DNA from: an uncultured Parabacteroides sp.
Lineage (GTDB): Bacteria > Bacteroidota > Bacteroidia > Bacteroidales > Tannerellaceae
Length of the DNA: 64,000 nucleotides
Direction of reading: 5' to 3'
Assembly (NCBI RefSeq): GCF_902493135.1
Contig: NZ_CABUOD010000024.1
Span: 1-64,000, forward strand
Every line of letters starts with the position of its first letter. Position 1 is the first letter of the stretch. Of this stretch, positions 1 through 8,369 are shown in pieces. Position numbers and translations under genes: made by a program. Below the pieces are notes generated by a model. The model did not search any database. It worked only from the letters and a program-made list of their open reading frames with translations, and was not told where the DNA came from.

Positions 1-192
1 TTGATTATTAGTTATTTATATCTCAACAATGCAAAGGTAAAAAGAGAATTTACGATTCAATATTGAAGCCTGTAAATATGTGTTAATAGGGGTTAAGCTC
101 TTGGTTTATAATTAATATATACTATTATTGTTTTTATATAGAAAAATAGGATTAATTATTAATATAAAGTGTGGATTATTTTTCAAATTTGA

Positions 193-223
193 TTTGTTTA
201 TGTTTGAAAATAGTCTATCTTTG
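193..223 (+). promoter_or_regulatory. Bacteroidales-type promoter for the small gene at 241
   Basis: TTTG at 193-196 and TATCTTTG at 216-223 are separated by 19 bp, matching the Bacteroidetes -33/-7 consensus (TTTG, about 19-21 bp, TAnnTTTG). The -7 box lies 17 bp before the ATG at 241, so the leader would be very short. The rest of 1-240 is AT-rich and shows no gene. Confidence 0.6.
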
Positions 224-240
224 CAAAAAAAAATAGTAAT

Positions 241-429
241 ATGAAATTCAGAATAGATATACAAGAAAGTGTAAACGAGGGAAAGTTTCCTAAAATATTA
301 GAAACAATATCTCCAATATTCACAAAGATAAGTAATGTATCTTTTAAAGAGTCTTCTTTAAGTAAAAAGAAAAAGCGAGAAATTGAATTAGAAAAGAATA
401 ATGATGAATCAATATTTTTTTCTATTTGA
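241..429 (+). CDS. Small hypothetical protein
   Basis: This 62-residue ORF starts with ATG just behind a good promoter. The product is lysine-rich in its middle (SKKKKREIELEK) and has no signal peptide, membrane segment or motif I recognise. Its last codons overlap, tail to tail, the end of the minus-strand gene at 422-664. The DNA is much richer in A+T than the PUL genes that follow, which suggests acquired DNA. Function unknown; the promoter is the main reason to believe it is expressed. Confidence 0.45.
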   Translation: MKFRIDIQESVNEGKFPKILETISPIFTKISNVSFKESSLSKKKKREIELEKNNDESIFFSI

Positions 430-664
430 AATATTTTGTATAAATAGCATTGACTGTATAATCTATATATTCTTTAGGAAATTTACAACAAGGTCTTCTA
501 TTTCTATTTAACATCCACTCTCTAAAAACATATTTAGATATTTTATACTTTTTCAAATTTTCTGCTAGTGGAGCTAGATAAGTAGTATGAGATCCATCTT
601 TATTTATTTTAGTAGCAGCAAAAAATGCTTTTTTTATATATGTATTTTGTTTATTTCTTACCAT
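422..664 (-). CDS. Small hypothetical basic protein
   Basis: An 80-residue ORF with an ATG start at 664, convergent with the gene at 241 and overlapping it by 8 bases. The product is basic and rich in Lys, Tyr and Asn (for example KISKYVFREWMLNRNRRPCC) with no export signal. It could be a small nucleic-acid-binding protein, but no family is recognised. Composition is as AT-rich as its neighbour. Convergent small genes of foreign composition are common in phage or element remnants; nothing else here proves that. Confidence 0.45.
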   Translation of the reverse strand: MVRNKQNTYIKKAFFAATKINKDGSHTTYLAPLAENLKKYKISKYVFREWMLNRNRRPCCKFPKEYIDYTVNAIYTKYFK

Positions 665-717
665 CTATTATTGATTTTTGTTTCAAATAAAATATAAATT
701 CGATCACCTTTATTCCT

Positions 718-770
718 AATAATATCTATATATAATAATTTGTTTTTCAATATTATATATAGATATTATT
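718..770. repeat. 20-bp perfect inverted repeat, likely terminator
   Basis: The arms 718-737 and 751-770 are perfect reverse complements of 20 bp around a 13-base loop. It lies 64 bp beyond the stop of the GH2 gene ending at 834 and 54 bp upstream of the minus-strand ORF at 664. The arms are almost purely A/T, so it is not a classic GC-rich terminator, but it could end transcription of the long minus-strand PUL. The remaining bases of 665-833 show no gene. Confidence 0.6.
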
Positions 771-833
771 TTAATTAGAAGTTACGAGGTTTAACAAGGG
801 TTATACTGTAAGATTGTATATAGTTACCTTAAA

Positions 834-3494
834 CTATTCTTTTTCGCCAAACTCCGACTGCTGCCGTTCCACCTCTTTCAGTTTTAAAGTGTTCAGTTCT
901 TTGCGCAGACGCTCCACCTCCCGCTCGGCATCCGTTTTGGAGACAGCGGATTGTCCGGCGGAGACACTGCTCATGGGGATGCGGGCGGCATCCGCAGCAT
1001 CATAGACCAGAGGGAAAGCAGACGGTTTCGATTCGAGCACCAACTCACCGCTTACCGGCATTTGCGAACCTTCGAACAGGACGCTCGCCGTGATCCGTAT
1101 CTTACCCGGTTTCAAGGTAGACTGGACAAGGACAGGCGCCGTTCCCCACTTTACGGGAGCCGGATTTGCCAGTACCCCGGAACCACCCAACAAACGTCCT
1201 TCACCTTCAATGGAGAAACGGATGTTGTAGTTATTCAGCCGTTTGATGTTCCCATTCTTATCCGCAACGGCCGCCACTACCGTCACGAAATCGGAACCAT
1301 CGGCTTTCAGATCCGTGCCTTCGTTGTCCACCCACAACAGGATCTTTTCGGGGCGGCGTGCAGGCACGACCTTGTGCGTAGCCACCACCTTACCGTCAAT
1401 CAGACCTTCGGCAAGCAGATAGACATCGTCCTGTTTTTTAGCTCTTGAAAGAGCTTTGTCGACCATAAAATCATAGACGTCCGGGAAGGTGATAACCGGC
1501 GAAGGCATTCCCGGACGGTTCTTGTCTTTCTTATAAGTATAAGTCTTTCCGCCTTTGTTGAACGTAAGGCGAACCTCGTCGCAATTGGAATAGACCGTCA
1601 CATCCTTACCTGAGAAAGGTGTCATTTCATGCGCAATATACACCATCGGCCCGCTTCCGGCAAGCTGGTCGTCCTTCACTGCAGGGCGTTGCGCCATAAA
1701 CATATAATAAGAATATTTCGGCTGGCGGAAGACGTCCATCAAGCCACCGTAGAACGGATCGGGATGGTAGCCGCGCTGGTGGTCGAACGAATGCCAGAGA
1801 CAACCGCCGACATGCTGCGGGGACTGCTTGTAAAGCACATCGTAGCTGGTCACCGGATAAGAAGGGCTTGCATAATGCTGTGCCTGCACGCGCATCGGCT
1901 GTTCGCCCCAGTTACGGGCCACACGGCTCGGCGAATTGTGCGAACTCCAGTCATCCACATTGTCGCCCCATTCACGGGTGAAATAGGTCTTCGACGGATC
2001 GATCTCCTTCGAAGCATCCTGCATATTGGCGGGATGGGCAAAATAGACCGGGAAATTCTCATGCCCGCGTGCTTCGCTGTCACTTCCACTGTAGCAATAA
2101 GGATAAGGATATTCGGCATCCACGATATCACGGGTGTTCTTGGCGAAATCAGCCGGATACCAGGTCTCGTTCAGGATCGGTTCCCACAACCAGACACAAG
2201 GATGGTTGCGGTCGCGGCGCACGACATTGCGGATATCGCTATACACGCGTTGCGCAAATTCGGGCGCATCGTTCCAAAACTGCCAGCCGGGCGTATTGAC
2301 GATCACGAACAAGCCCAACTCGTCGCAGGCATCCATAAAGGCCGGGTCCTGCGGGCAGTGGGCATTACGGATAATCTCCATCCCGACATCTTTCAGCTTC
2401 TTGGCATCCCGCCAATGGATGCTGTTGGCGACTGCGTTTCCTACAACCGCAAAGTCCTGGTGGCGGTTGGCTCCGATCAACGGCTTTTCATACGGTTTGC
2501 CGTTCAGGTAGAACCCCTCTTTTCCTTTAAACTCGATACTGCGGATTCCGATGCGGCGACGATACCCGTCGATCACATTTCCCTCCTTATCGAGTACCCG
2601 CACCAACAGGTTATACAAGGTCGGCGTCGAAGGGGTCCAGAGCATCGGCTGCTTCACCAGCATCTTATCGGAAGAGGTAGTCGCTTTACCGGCTTTCACT
2701 TGGATTTTGTCATTCAGATAAGCCACCTGCGTACCATCCGGTTGCAGCAAGGTATATTCCACTACGCCGGAGAAAGATTGCTTCGTCGCGTTGCGTACCT
2801 GTATCTTCAGTTGGACCTCAGCCAACTCATCCGACACGTTCCCGAAAGCGACAAACAAGCCACCTCCCGCTACCTCGTTTTCATAATTGGGATCGGTGAT
2901 AAACACATTGTTATGCGCGATCAGCCAGCAATCCCGGTAGATGCCGCCGAAATAGGTATAGTCCAACACATCCTGCGCCTTTCCGGGAGGATAGGAAGGA
3001 TCGTCGCTGTTATCGGCCCAGACGGCAATCACATTGTCGCCGTTCCAGTCCAGCGCGTCCGTCACATCGACCACGACAGGCAGGTAACCGCCGAAATGTT
3101 CCGTCAGCAGTTTGCCGTTCACGAACACCTTGCTTTTACCCATTATGGCCTCGAAATGCAGGAAAAGCTTTTTCCCTTTCAGAGCGGCATCGGGCGTGAA
3201 ATGCTTGCGGTACCAGACTTCCCCCTGGTAATTGATGCAACCGCTCGCCTCGGTCGGCAGATACTCGATGCCGTTCGGCAAAGAGACGACCGTCCAGTCT
3301 TTATCATTAAACTCTTTCGTTTCCGCACCATCGGCAGCGCCTTTATAAAAGCGCCAAGCCGGATTCAACGAAAACACTTCACGCCCGCTGTTGTCCAGCC
3401 GGAAGAAACCGGCTGTCGAAAACTCCGGCTGCCGGGCCGCCCATAAAGAGAGGCTAAGCCATATAAATACGAAACTGAATATAATTTTCTTCAT
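834..3494 (-). CDS. Glycoside hydrolase family 2 (beta-galactosidase-like), secreted
   Basis: The 886-residue product begins with a signal peptide (MKKIIFSFVFIWLSLSLWAA). It has the GH2 order: N-terminal jelly roll (about 40-200), Ig-like domain (about 210-330), TIM barrel (about 335-620) and later beta-sandwich domains. The predicted acid/base is E443 in PILNETWYP and the nucleophile E508 in FTREWGD. GH2 covers beta-galactosidase, beta-glucuronidase and beta-mannosidase; the exact substrate cannot be read from sequence. An unusual C-terminal tail (about the last 35 residues, DAEREVERLRKELNTLKLKE) is predicted coiled coil. It is the last gene of PUL A, separated from the GH20 gene by a 257-bp repeat-bearing spacer. 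Confidence 0.93.
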   Translation of the reverse strand: MKKIIFSFVFIWLSLSLWAARQPEFSTAGFFRLDNSGREVFSLNPAWRFYKGAADGAETKEFNDKDWTVVSLPNGIEYLPTEASGCINYQGEVWYRKHFTPDAALKGKKLFLHFEAIMGKSKVFVNGKLLTEHFGGYLPVVVDVTDALDWNGDNVIAVWADNSDDPSYPPGKAQDVLDYTYFGGIYRDCWLIAHNNVFITDPNYENEVAGGGLFVAFGNVSDELAEVQLKIQVRNATKQSFSGVVEYTLLQPDGTQVAYLNDKIQVKAGKATTSSDKMLVKQPMLWTPSTPTLYNLLVRVLDKEGNVIDGYRRRIGIRSIEFKGKEGFYLNGKPYEKPLIGANRHQDFAVVGNAVANSIHWRDAKKLKDVGMEIIRNAHCPQDPAFMDACDELGLFVIVNTPGWQFWNDAPEFAQRVYSDIRNVVRRDRNHPCVWLWEPILNETWYPADFAKNTRDIVDAEYPYPYCYSGSDSEARGHENFPVYFAHPANMQDASKEIDPSKTYFTREWGDNVDDWSSHNSPSRVARNWGEQPMRVQAQHYASPSYPVTSYDVLYKQSPQHVGGCLWHSFDHQRGYHPDPFYGGLMDVFRQPKYSYYMFMAQRPAVKDDQLAGSGPMVYIAHEMTPFSGKDVTVYSNCDEVRLTFNKGGKTYTYKKDKNRPGMPSPVITFPDVYDFMVDKALSRAKKQDDVYLLAEGLIDGKVVATHKVVPARRPEKILLWVDNEGTDLKADGSDFVTVVAAVADKNGNIKRLNNYNIRFSIEGEGRLLGGSGVLANPAPVKWGTAPVLVQSTLKPGKIRITASVLFEGSQMPVSGELVLESKPSAFPLVYDAADAARIPMSSVSAGQSAVSKTDAEREVERLRKELNTLKLKEVERQQSEFGEKE

Positions 3495-3557
3495 GATATG
3501 AATATTTATAATTTCTCATTAAACGGATGATTCGTTTTCGTCGTAGTACTTCAACGA

Positions 3558-3738
3558 ACCCAAAATCTCCAGTAAGGCCATTGAAGCACTTCAACGAGCC
3601 CAAAATATTTTTTTGGACGTTTTGAAGCAATACAAAGTGTCCAAATTTTTTTTTTGGTCATTTCGCCGTCTACGAAACGTCCAAATTATTTTTTTGAAGG
3701 CTTTGTCGCCCGGCAAAGTGTCCAAATTATTTTTTTGG
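3558..3738. repeat. Tandem array of ~40-bp units with alternating palindromes
   Basis: Units begin near 3558, 3598, 3639, 3679 and 3720, a pitch of 40-41 bp. Each unit carries a CCAAA-N7-TTTGG-type inverted repeat (3600-3616, 3641-3657, 3681-3697 imperfect, 3722-3738). Between these lies a second small palindrome such as TTTCG/CGAAA (3661-3677) or CTTTG/CAAAG (3701-3718). The first unit is the most degenerate. The array fills most of the spacer between the GH20 stop (3752) and the GH2 start (3494) inside PUL A, so it is transcribed and could fold into serial hairpins. Confidence 0.8.
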
Positions 3739-3751
3739 CCATTTTGCCGGA

Positions 3752-5800
3752 CTATTTCATCCACGCGCGTACTTTCTTCACCATCGGGATCTCGTAATAA
3801 TACCACCAGTCGCTGTTGTTCGTTTTTGAAGCCAGATGGTTGTGATGGTTCAGGTCGGAGATGAAACCTTCGGGCTGCTCCATGAAACGGGTTTCGGAAT
3901 AGACCGATTCCAGGTTGGAACGCATGACATCGAAATAATCGCAGACCTCCGCGATTTCCGCCAACGCAGCTTTCCGGGTTGCATCGTCCACAGCCGTATC
4001 ATAAGCGTTCAAGGCCAGGATGAGGCGTACCGGATAGTTCTGCAGGTTGTTCGTCTGTTCATAGACCCGCAGCGTATAGCGATTGCGCAATGCCTCCGCC
4101 TCCGCCGTCCGGATTCCTTCGGAAATCTTCTTGTAACGGTCGGCCTCGATCTTCGCCTGCGCTATCTTATCCTTGTACAGTTCGCTCCAAGCCCCCGGTT
4201 TCGTCTTGTCCGGCAACTCCATCAATGTGAAAGCAGTCGCACCCCACGCCGGGTTACGGCGTCCGGAAGTCACCAACGCGCCGTCGAAGAAAAAGATCGC
4301 CTTTTCCAGTTCATCCAGAAATTCCATCCGGTTATCCTCCGGGCGGAAACCATATTCTCGCTGTGCATGTGCTTTTTTAAACGCTTCGATGTCTCGTGCC
4401 GACGGATTCCAGCCGAACTCACCCTGTGCGATGAACCCCCTCCAAACCGTTTCCAGATGCGGCGAACCGTCGTCCCAGGCAGTCGCCAATATTCCTTCCA
4501 ACTGGTTGTCGGCAACCAACCGGCTGAATCCTTTCACATATTCCGAACGGGTATTCCGGCGCGGCAGGAAAGGCGAATCACCGGCAGAAGCAGCCGTCGC
4601 TCCCATCACCTTCAACCCTTTATCGTGATACCATTTCAGGAGGCGCCGATGGGCAGGCGTCGTCGCATCCTCATATTTCCAGCGCATATACACGCATTCT
4701 TTCGGGAAAAGATCGATCGCCTTATCCAGTTTGCCGGTGTTCCAGACCTCCGCCACTTCCTCTTCGGATTTATCGCTCAGCGCAAGTTCCCAGATACCGG
4801 CATATTTCAACGGCATATCGTCCCAGAAGATCGGTGTGCGCCCATGCTCGACCGCAAATCGGCACACCTTTTTCAACCAGATCATCTGCAACTCGAAAGC
4901 CGTCTTGCCGGTCGCCTTGCAACGGTCGTCGATCCCGATCGCCGTGATCTCGTCCCCTCCGACATGCAGGTACTTCCCGTACGGCATCGCTTCGAGCGCA
5001 TCCAAGTAAAGGTCGAACTGCACCTCGTAAGTACGCGGATCGGACGGACAGAACTCCCAGTCACTGGCCGGGTTCTCACGCAATTCCCAATGATGCTTCA
5101 GGATAAAACCGGCATGGCCGAGTCCCTGCACAAGCGGGCTGATCTCGACATTCCGCTCCTTCGCATACCGGCAGAGCGCCTGCATCTCCTGCTTGCTGAT
5201 CGCATTCGGGGCTGCGACTTCCGGACGGCGGGTAAAGCGCAGTTTGTCTTCCAGTTCCCAGATAACCGCATTCACCTTATAGCGTGCCAGCCGATCGACC
5301 ATCCGGTAATAATAGTCCATCCGGTCCAGATGATGTTTCGTGTCGAGATGGACGGCGCGATAGGCGATGGCCGGATAATCGGTGATCCTCATCCGCGGGA
5401 TCTCCCGTCCGAAATCACGGCTGTCTTCCAACAGTTGCTCCAGCGTCTGGCAACCATAGAAAAGGCCCGCTTCGGTACGTGCCGTCACCGTCACCCCTTT
5501 ATCATTCACCTCCAAAACATATCCTTCGGGCGAGTCGGGAACGTTCTGTCCGGACAGTTGCAAGTACAATCCCTTTCCCGCACGTCCGGCACGTGGAAGG
5601 ACATCCGTCAACGCCCCCAATACAGGGACAGGCGTGCCGGGTGCGGCCGAGACAAACTTAAGATCGGTATGCATCACCCCCTTTCCCGAAAGCACCTCTA
5701 TAGATTGAGGCCGGGGCAGGAGCTGGAACGCTTTGTCCAGGCTACGGGCATGGACATTTAGCGTAAACATATACAAACATAGCAACAAAAGAATTTTCAT
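3752..5800 (-). CDS. Glycoside hydrolase family 20, beta-N-acetylhexosaminidase-like, secreted
   Basis: The 682-residue product has a signal peptide (MKILLLLCLYMFTLNVHARS), an N-terminal GH20b-type domain (about 25-140) and a GH20 TIM barrel. The catalytic pair is D283-E284 in HVGGDEI, where GH20 enzymes use substrate-assisted catalysis with the 2-acetamido group. It should release terminal GlcNAc or GalNAc from glycans in the periplasm or at the surface. Its ATG overlaps the end of the upstream GH2 gene by four bases (5797-5800), indicating translational coupling. The C-terminal 200 residues are helical and not assigned. Confidence 0.92.
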   Translation of the reverse strand: MKILLLLCLYMFTLNVHARSLDKAFQLLPRPQSIEVLSGKGVMHTDLKFVSAAPGTPVPVLGALTDVLPRAGRAGKGLYLQLSGQNVPDSPEGYVLEVNDKGVTVTARTEAGLFYGCQTLEQLLEDSRDFGREIPRMRITDYPAIAYRAVHLDTKHHLDRMDYYYRMVDRLARYKVNAVIWELEDKLRFTRRPEVAAPNAISKQEMQALCRYAKERNVEISPLVQGLGHAGFILKHHWELRENPASDWEFCPSDPRTYEVQFDLYLDALEAMPYGKYLHVGGDEITAIGIDDRCKATGKTAFELQMIWLKKVCRFAVEHGRTPIFWDDMPLKYAGIWELALSDKSEEEVAEVWNTGKLDKAIDLFPKECVYMRWKYEDATTPAHRRLLKWYHDKGLKVMGATAASAGDSPFLPRRNTRSEYVKGFSRLVADNQLEGILATAWDDGSPHLETVWRGFIAQGEFGWNPSARDIEAFKKAHAQREYGFRPEDNRMEFLDELEKAIFFFDGALVTSGRRNPAWGATAFTLMELPDKTKPGAWSELYKDKIAQAKIEADRYKKISEGIRTAEAEALRNRYTLRVYEQTNNLQNYPVRLILALNAYDTAVDDATRKAALAEIAEVCDYFDVMRSNLESVYSETRFMEQPEGFISDLNHHNHLASKTNNSDWWYYYEIPMVKKVRAWMK

Positions 5801-8265
5801 AAAGCCTGTATTATCAAATTATTTTTTTTCAATTTTTCACTTTTCACAGAAACCTCTATGTTGCCGACCTTACCAGTAGACTGCAACAACAATACGCATT
5901 TCCCTCTAAAGGTCCGACATAAAGGACGTTTATAAGGAAACATATCCACCGGATCTCCATTATCAACACCCAGTAGACGAACCGGTCCATTCCACTCAAA
6001 AGTCAAAAGCTCCGAGGCATAAGGACAAGTGACACCAGCTTGATCCACTACATCGATTACAATCCGTATCACCTCATTCGAAGCTGCTTTCACCATATTT
6101 TTATCACAGGAAAAAGCAATCGTATAAGGCAAAGATGCCGTTTGACAACGATCAATAGCCACTTCTTTACCGCCTTTCATCGCACGTGCTTCAATTTTGC
6201 CTGGGGTATAAGGAACCATCCAGACCAGTTGTTCCCCTTTATATATTTGACATCCCAAAGATACGTCATTTAAAAATAGTTCCACCGAATCACAGTTCGT
6301 ATAAATAACAATCGGAATTTTTTCCCCCTCTTTCCCAGAATGTGTCCAATGAGGAAGCATGTGGACCATAGGTGTATCACTCCACAAACTTTGGTATAAG
6401 AAATAAGCATCTTTCGGAATCCCCGCTACATCAATAATCCCGAAATTACCACAACGCTGAGGCCATTCCGCTTCTCCCAAATAATCGAAACTTCCCCAAC
6501 GAAAAGATCCCATCAACCAAGGGAATGAACAGATTCTACGCCAAGACGCACGCGCCCCGATACGTACGGAAGCGTTATCATAAGAAGATTGGTAATAAGG
6601 AAAAGCATTTTCCTCCGGGAAACATTCTTTTTCCGTCAAATCCGATATAGGAAAAACTCTATTTTTAAAACTATCCCAGCTCCTTCCATCTCTTCTTTCC
6701 CACGGGGCAGGAAAATCCCGCCTTCTCCATTGTGTCTTGCTCCGATAAACCCCTCTCGTCTGATATGTATGAGGGACCTCGGTTGCAACAGCACAACGAT
6801 TAGGAAATTTCTTCCGAAACGACTCGAACTCTCCAACCTCTTCTCCATTTCCATTAAAACCAACAATATCAATACCTCTAAAATTTTTGCTGTAATCTGT
6901 CAGCATTCCACGCGTAGGATCCGTACCTCCTTGCGTCACGGGACGGCTCGAATCAAGTGTATGAAAAAGAGTTATCAGGTCTCGTTGGACTTCCGGGGTC
7001 GCTCCCGTCACCTCATTGCCAATACTCCACATGATCACAGACGGGTGGTTCCTATCCCGCCTGATAAAATCAGTCATATCCTTCAGCCACCACTCCTTAA
7101 AATAGTTGCCATAATCATCGCGTGCTTTCGAAGTTCCCCAACCGTCCAAGCCTTCATTGAGCACCATAATTCCAAGCGTATCACATATCGAATAAAACTC
7201 CGGTGCAAACGGATTATGAGCTGTCCGAATCGCATTACATCCCATCTCCTTCAACATTTTCAAACGAAAATAAAGTAAATCATCCGGAACTGCCGCTCCT
7301 ACCGCTCCAGCCGTATGATGCTCACAAACCCCTTTTAGCTTGATATTCTTTCCATTCAGATGAAACCCGGTTTGCGCACTAAACTCTAATGAACGAAATC
7401 CGACCAACTGCCGGTTTTCATCCAACAGTTTTCCGTCACGATATAACTGACACAAAAGCACATAGGTAACCGGATTATCAGGCGACCATCGTTCCGGTTC
7501 ATGAACAGACATAGCAAGCGAACAAACGGTATCTGAAATAAACGAGTATAATAAAGACTTCCGAGCAACTACCTCTTGACGGTTATTCACTAAAGAAGTC
7601 ACTACCTGAAGTGATTTTTCCTGTTCTCCGGCAATTTCAACTTCAACCGAGACATCCGCCCGGTCTTCAGATAAAGTCTCGACATTGAAACGTACACCAG
7701 AATAGGGTATATAAGTTTTACCTGATACGGACAAATAAACATGCCGGTAAATGCCGGAACCTGTATACCACCTCCCCGTAAGAGGTTTACTTTGATCTAC
7801 TTTAACGGCAATACAATTCATGCCCTCTTCCAAAAAAGGAGTGAGATCATACATAAACCCGATATAACCATTCGGACGTTTACCCAGCAAATGCCCATTT
7901 ATCCAAACCTCGCTATTTAAATAAATACCATCGAACAGAACCTGTACCTTTTGCCCTTTCCACTCCGGCCGGTAAGTAAAAGATTTACGATACCAACCTA
8001 TTCCGGCCGGTAAAAAACCACTTTGCCAATCCGTTCCATTCTCCGTACGATCATACATTCCTTCTATGCTCCAATCATGAGGCAGATCAAGTGTTCTCCA
8101 CAAAGAATCGTCATATTCCTTTGAGATTGCACTTTCACCGGCATCTCCCAAATAAAACTTCCAACCAATATCAATACAAATTCTTTCTGCAGCTACCCAG
8201 TGAGGAATAACGATCAAGAGAATAAAGTAACAACCGATTAATTTCAATCTATTTACACTTTTCAT
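5797..8265 (-). CDS. Glycoside hydrolase family 2, beta-galactosidase-like with DUF4982-type C-terminus
   Basis: I chose the ATG at 8265 because it gives a normal signal peptide (MKSVNRLKLIGCYFILLIVI); an ATG 48 bases earlier would add a non-typical tail. The 822-residue product has the GH2 jelly roll, Ig and TIM-barrel domains. Acid/base is E418 in WSIGNEV and the nucleophile E496 in ATEVPHTY. The region after the barrel resembles the DUF4982 and Ig-like modules of Bacteroides GH2 enzymes. It probably removes beta-linked galactose or a related sugar. It lies between SusD and the GH20 gene in PUL A and overlaps the GH20 start. Confidence 0.93.
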   Translation of the reverse strand: MKSVNRLKLIGCYFILLIVIPHWVAAERICIDIGWKFYLGDAGESAISKEYDDSLWRTLDLPHDWSIEGMYDRTENGTDWQSGFLPAGIGWYRKSFTYRPEWKGQKVQVLFDGIYLNSEVWINGHLLGKRPNGYIGFMYDLTPFLEEGMNCIAVKVDQSKPLTGRWYTGSGIYRHVYLSVSGKTYIPYSGVRFNVETLSEDRADVSVEVEIAGEQEKSLQVVTSLVNNRQEVVARKSLLYSFISDTVCSLAMSVHEPERWSPDNPVTYVLLCQLYRDGKLLDENRQLVGFRSLEFSAQTGFHLNGKNIKLKGVCEHHTAGAVGAAVPDDLLYFRLKMLKEMGCNAIRTAHNPFAPEFYSICDTLGIMVLNEGLDGWGTSKARDDYGNYFKEWWLKDMTDFIRRDRNHPSVIMWSIGNEVTGATPEVQRDLITLFHTLDSSRPVTQGGTDPTRGMLTDYSKNFRGIDIVGFNGNGEEVGEFESFRKKFPNRCAVATEVPHTYQTRGVYRSKTQWRRRDFPAPWERRDGRSWDSFKNRVFPISDLTEKECFPEENAFPYYQSSYDNASVRIGARASWRRICSFPWLMGSFRWGSFDYLGEAEWPQRCGNFGIIDVAGIPKDAYFLYQSLWSDTPMVHMLPHWTHSGKEGEKIPIVIYTNCDSVELFLNDVSLGCQIYKGEQLVWMVPYTPGKIEARAMKGGKEVAIDRCQTASLPYTIAFSCDKNMVKAASNEVIRIVIDVVDQAGVTCPYASELLTFEWNGPVRLLGVDNGDPVDMFPYKRPLCRTFRGKCVLLLQSTGKVGNIEVSVKSEKLKKNNLIIQAL

Positions 8266-8303
8266 CTTTTTACTTTTAACACATAATACTATAAAGACTA
8301 AAA

Positions 8304-8342
8304 TAGCCGGCAATAATGATGTAGAATGATTATTACCGGCTA
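8304..8342 (-). terminator. Hairpin between susD and the GH2 gene (attenuator-like)
   Basis: Arms 8304-8317 and 8329-8342 pair over 14 bases with one mismatch (TAGCCGG core), followed on the minus strand by TATTTTAG. It lies directly after the SusD stop. Such hairpins after susCD often lower transcription of downstream enzyme genes or protect the susCD message; that role is inferred. Confidence 0.6.
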
Positions 8343-8369
8343 AAAGATTAACATTCGACTTTTATTTTA

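Noticed and set aside
1629..3446. Long plus-strand open frame opposite the GH2 gene
   Set aside because: It is an antisense shadow of a GH2 gene with full catalytic motifs; its translation is Arg/His/Ile-rich with no family.
3591..3806. Possible 71-residue minus-strand gene
   Set aside because: It runs through the 40-bp repeat array and starts inside the GH20 gene in another frame; its repeats are explained by the DNA repeats.
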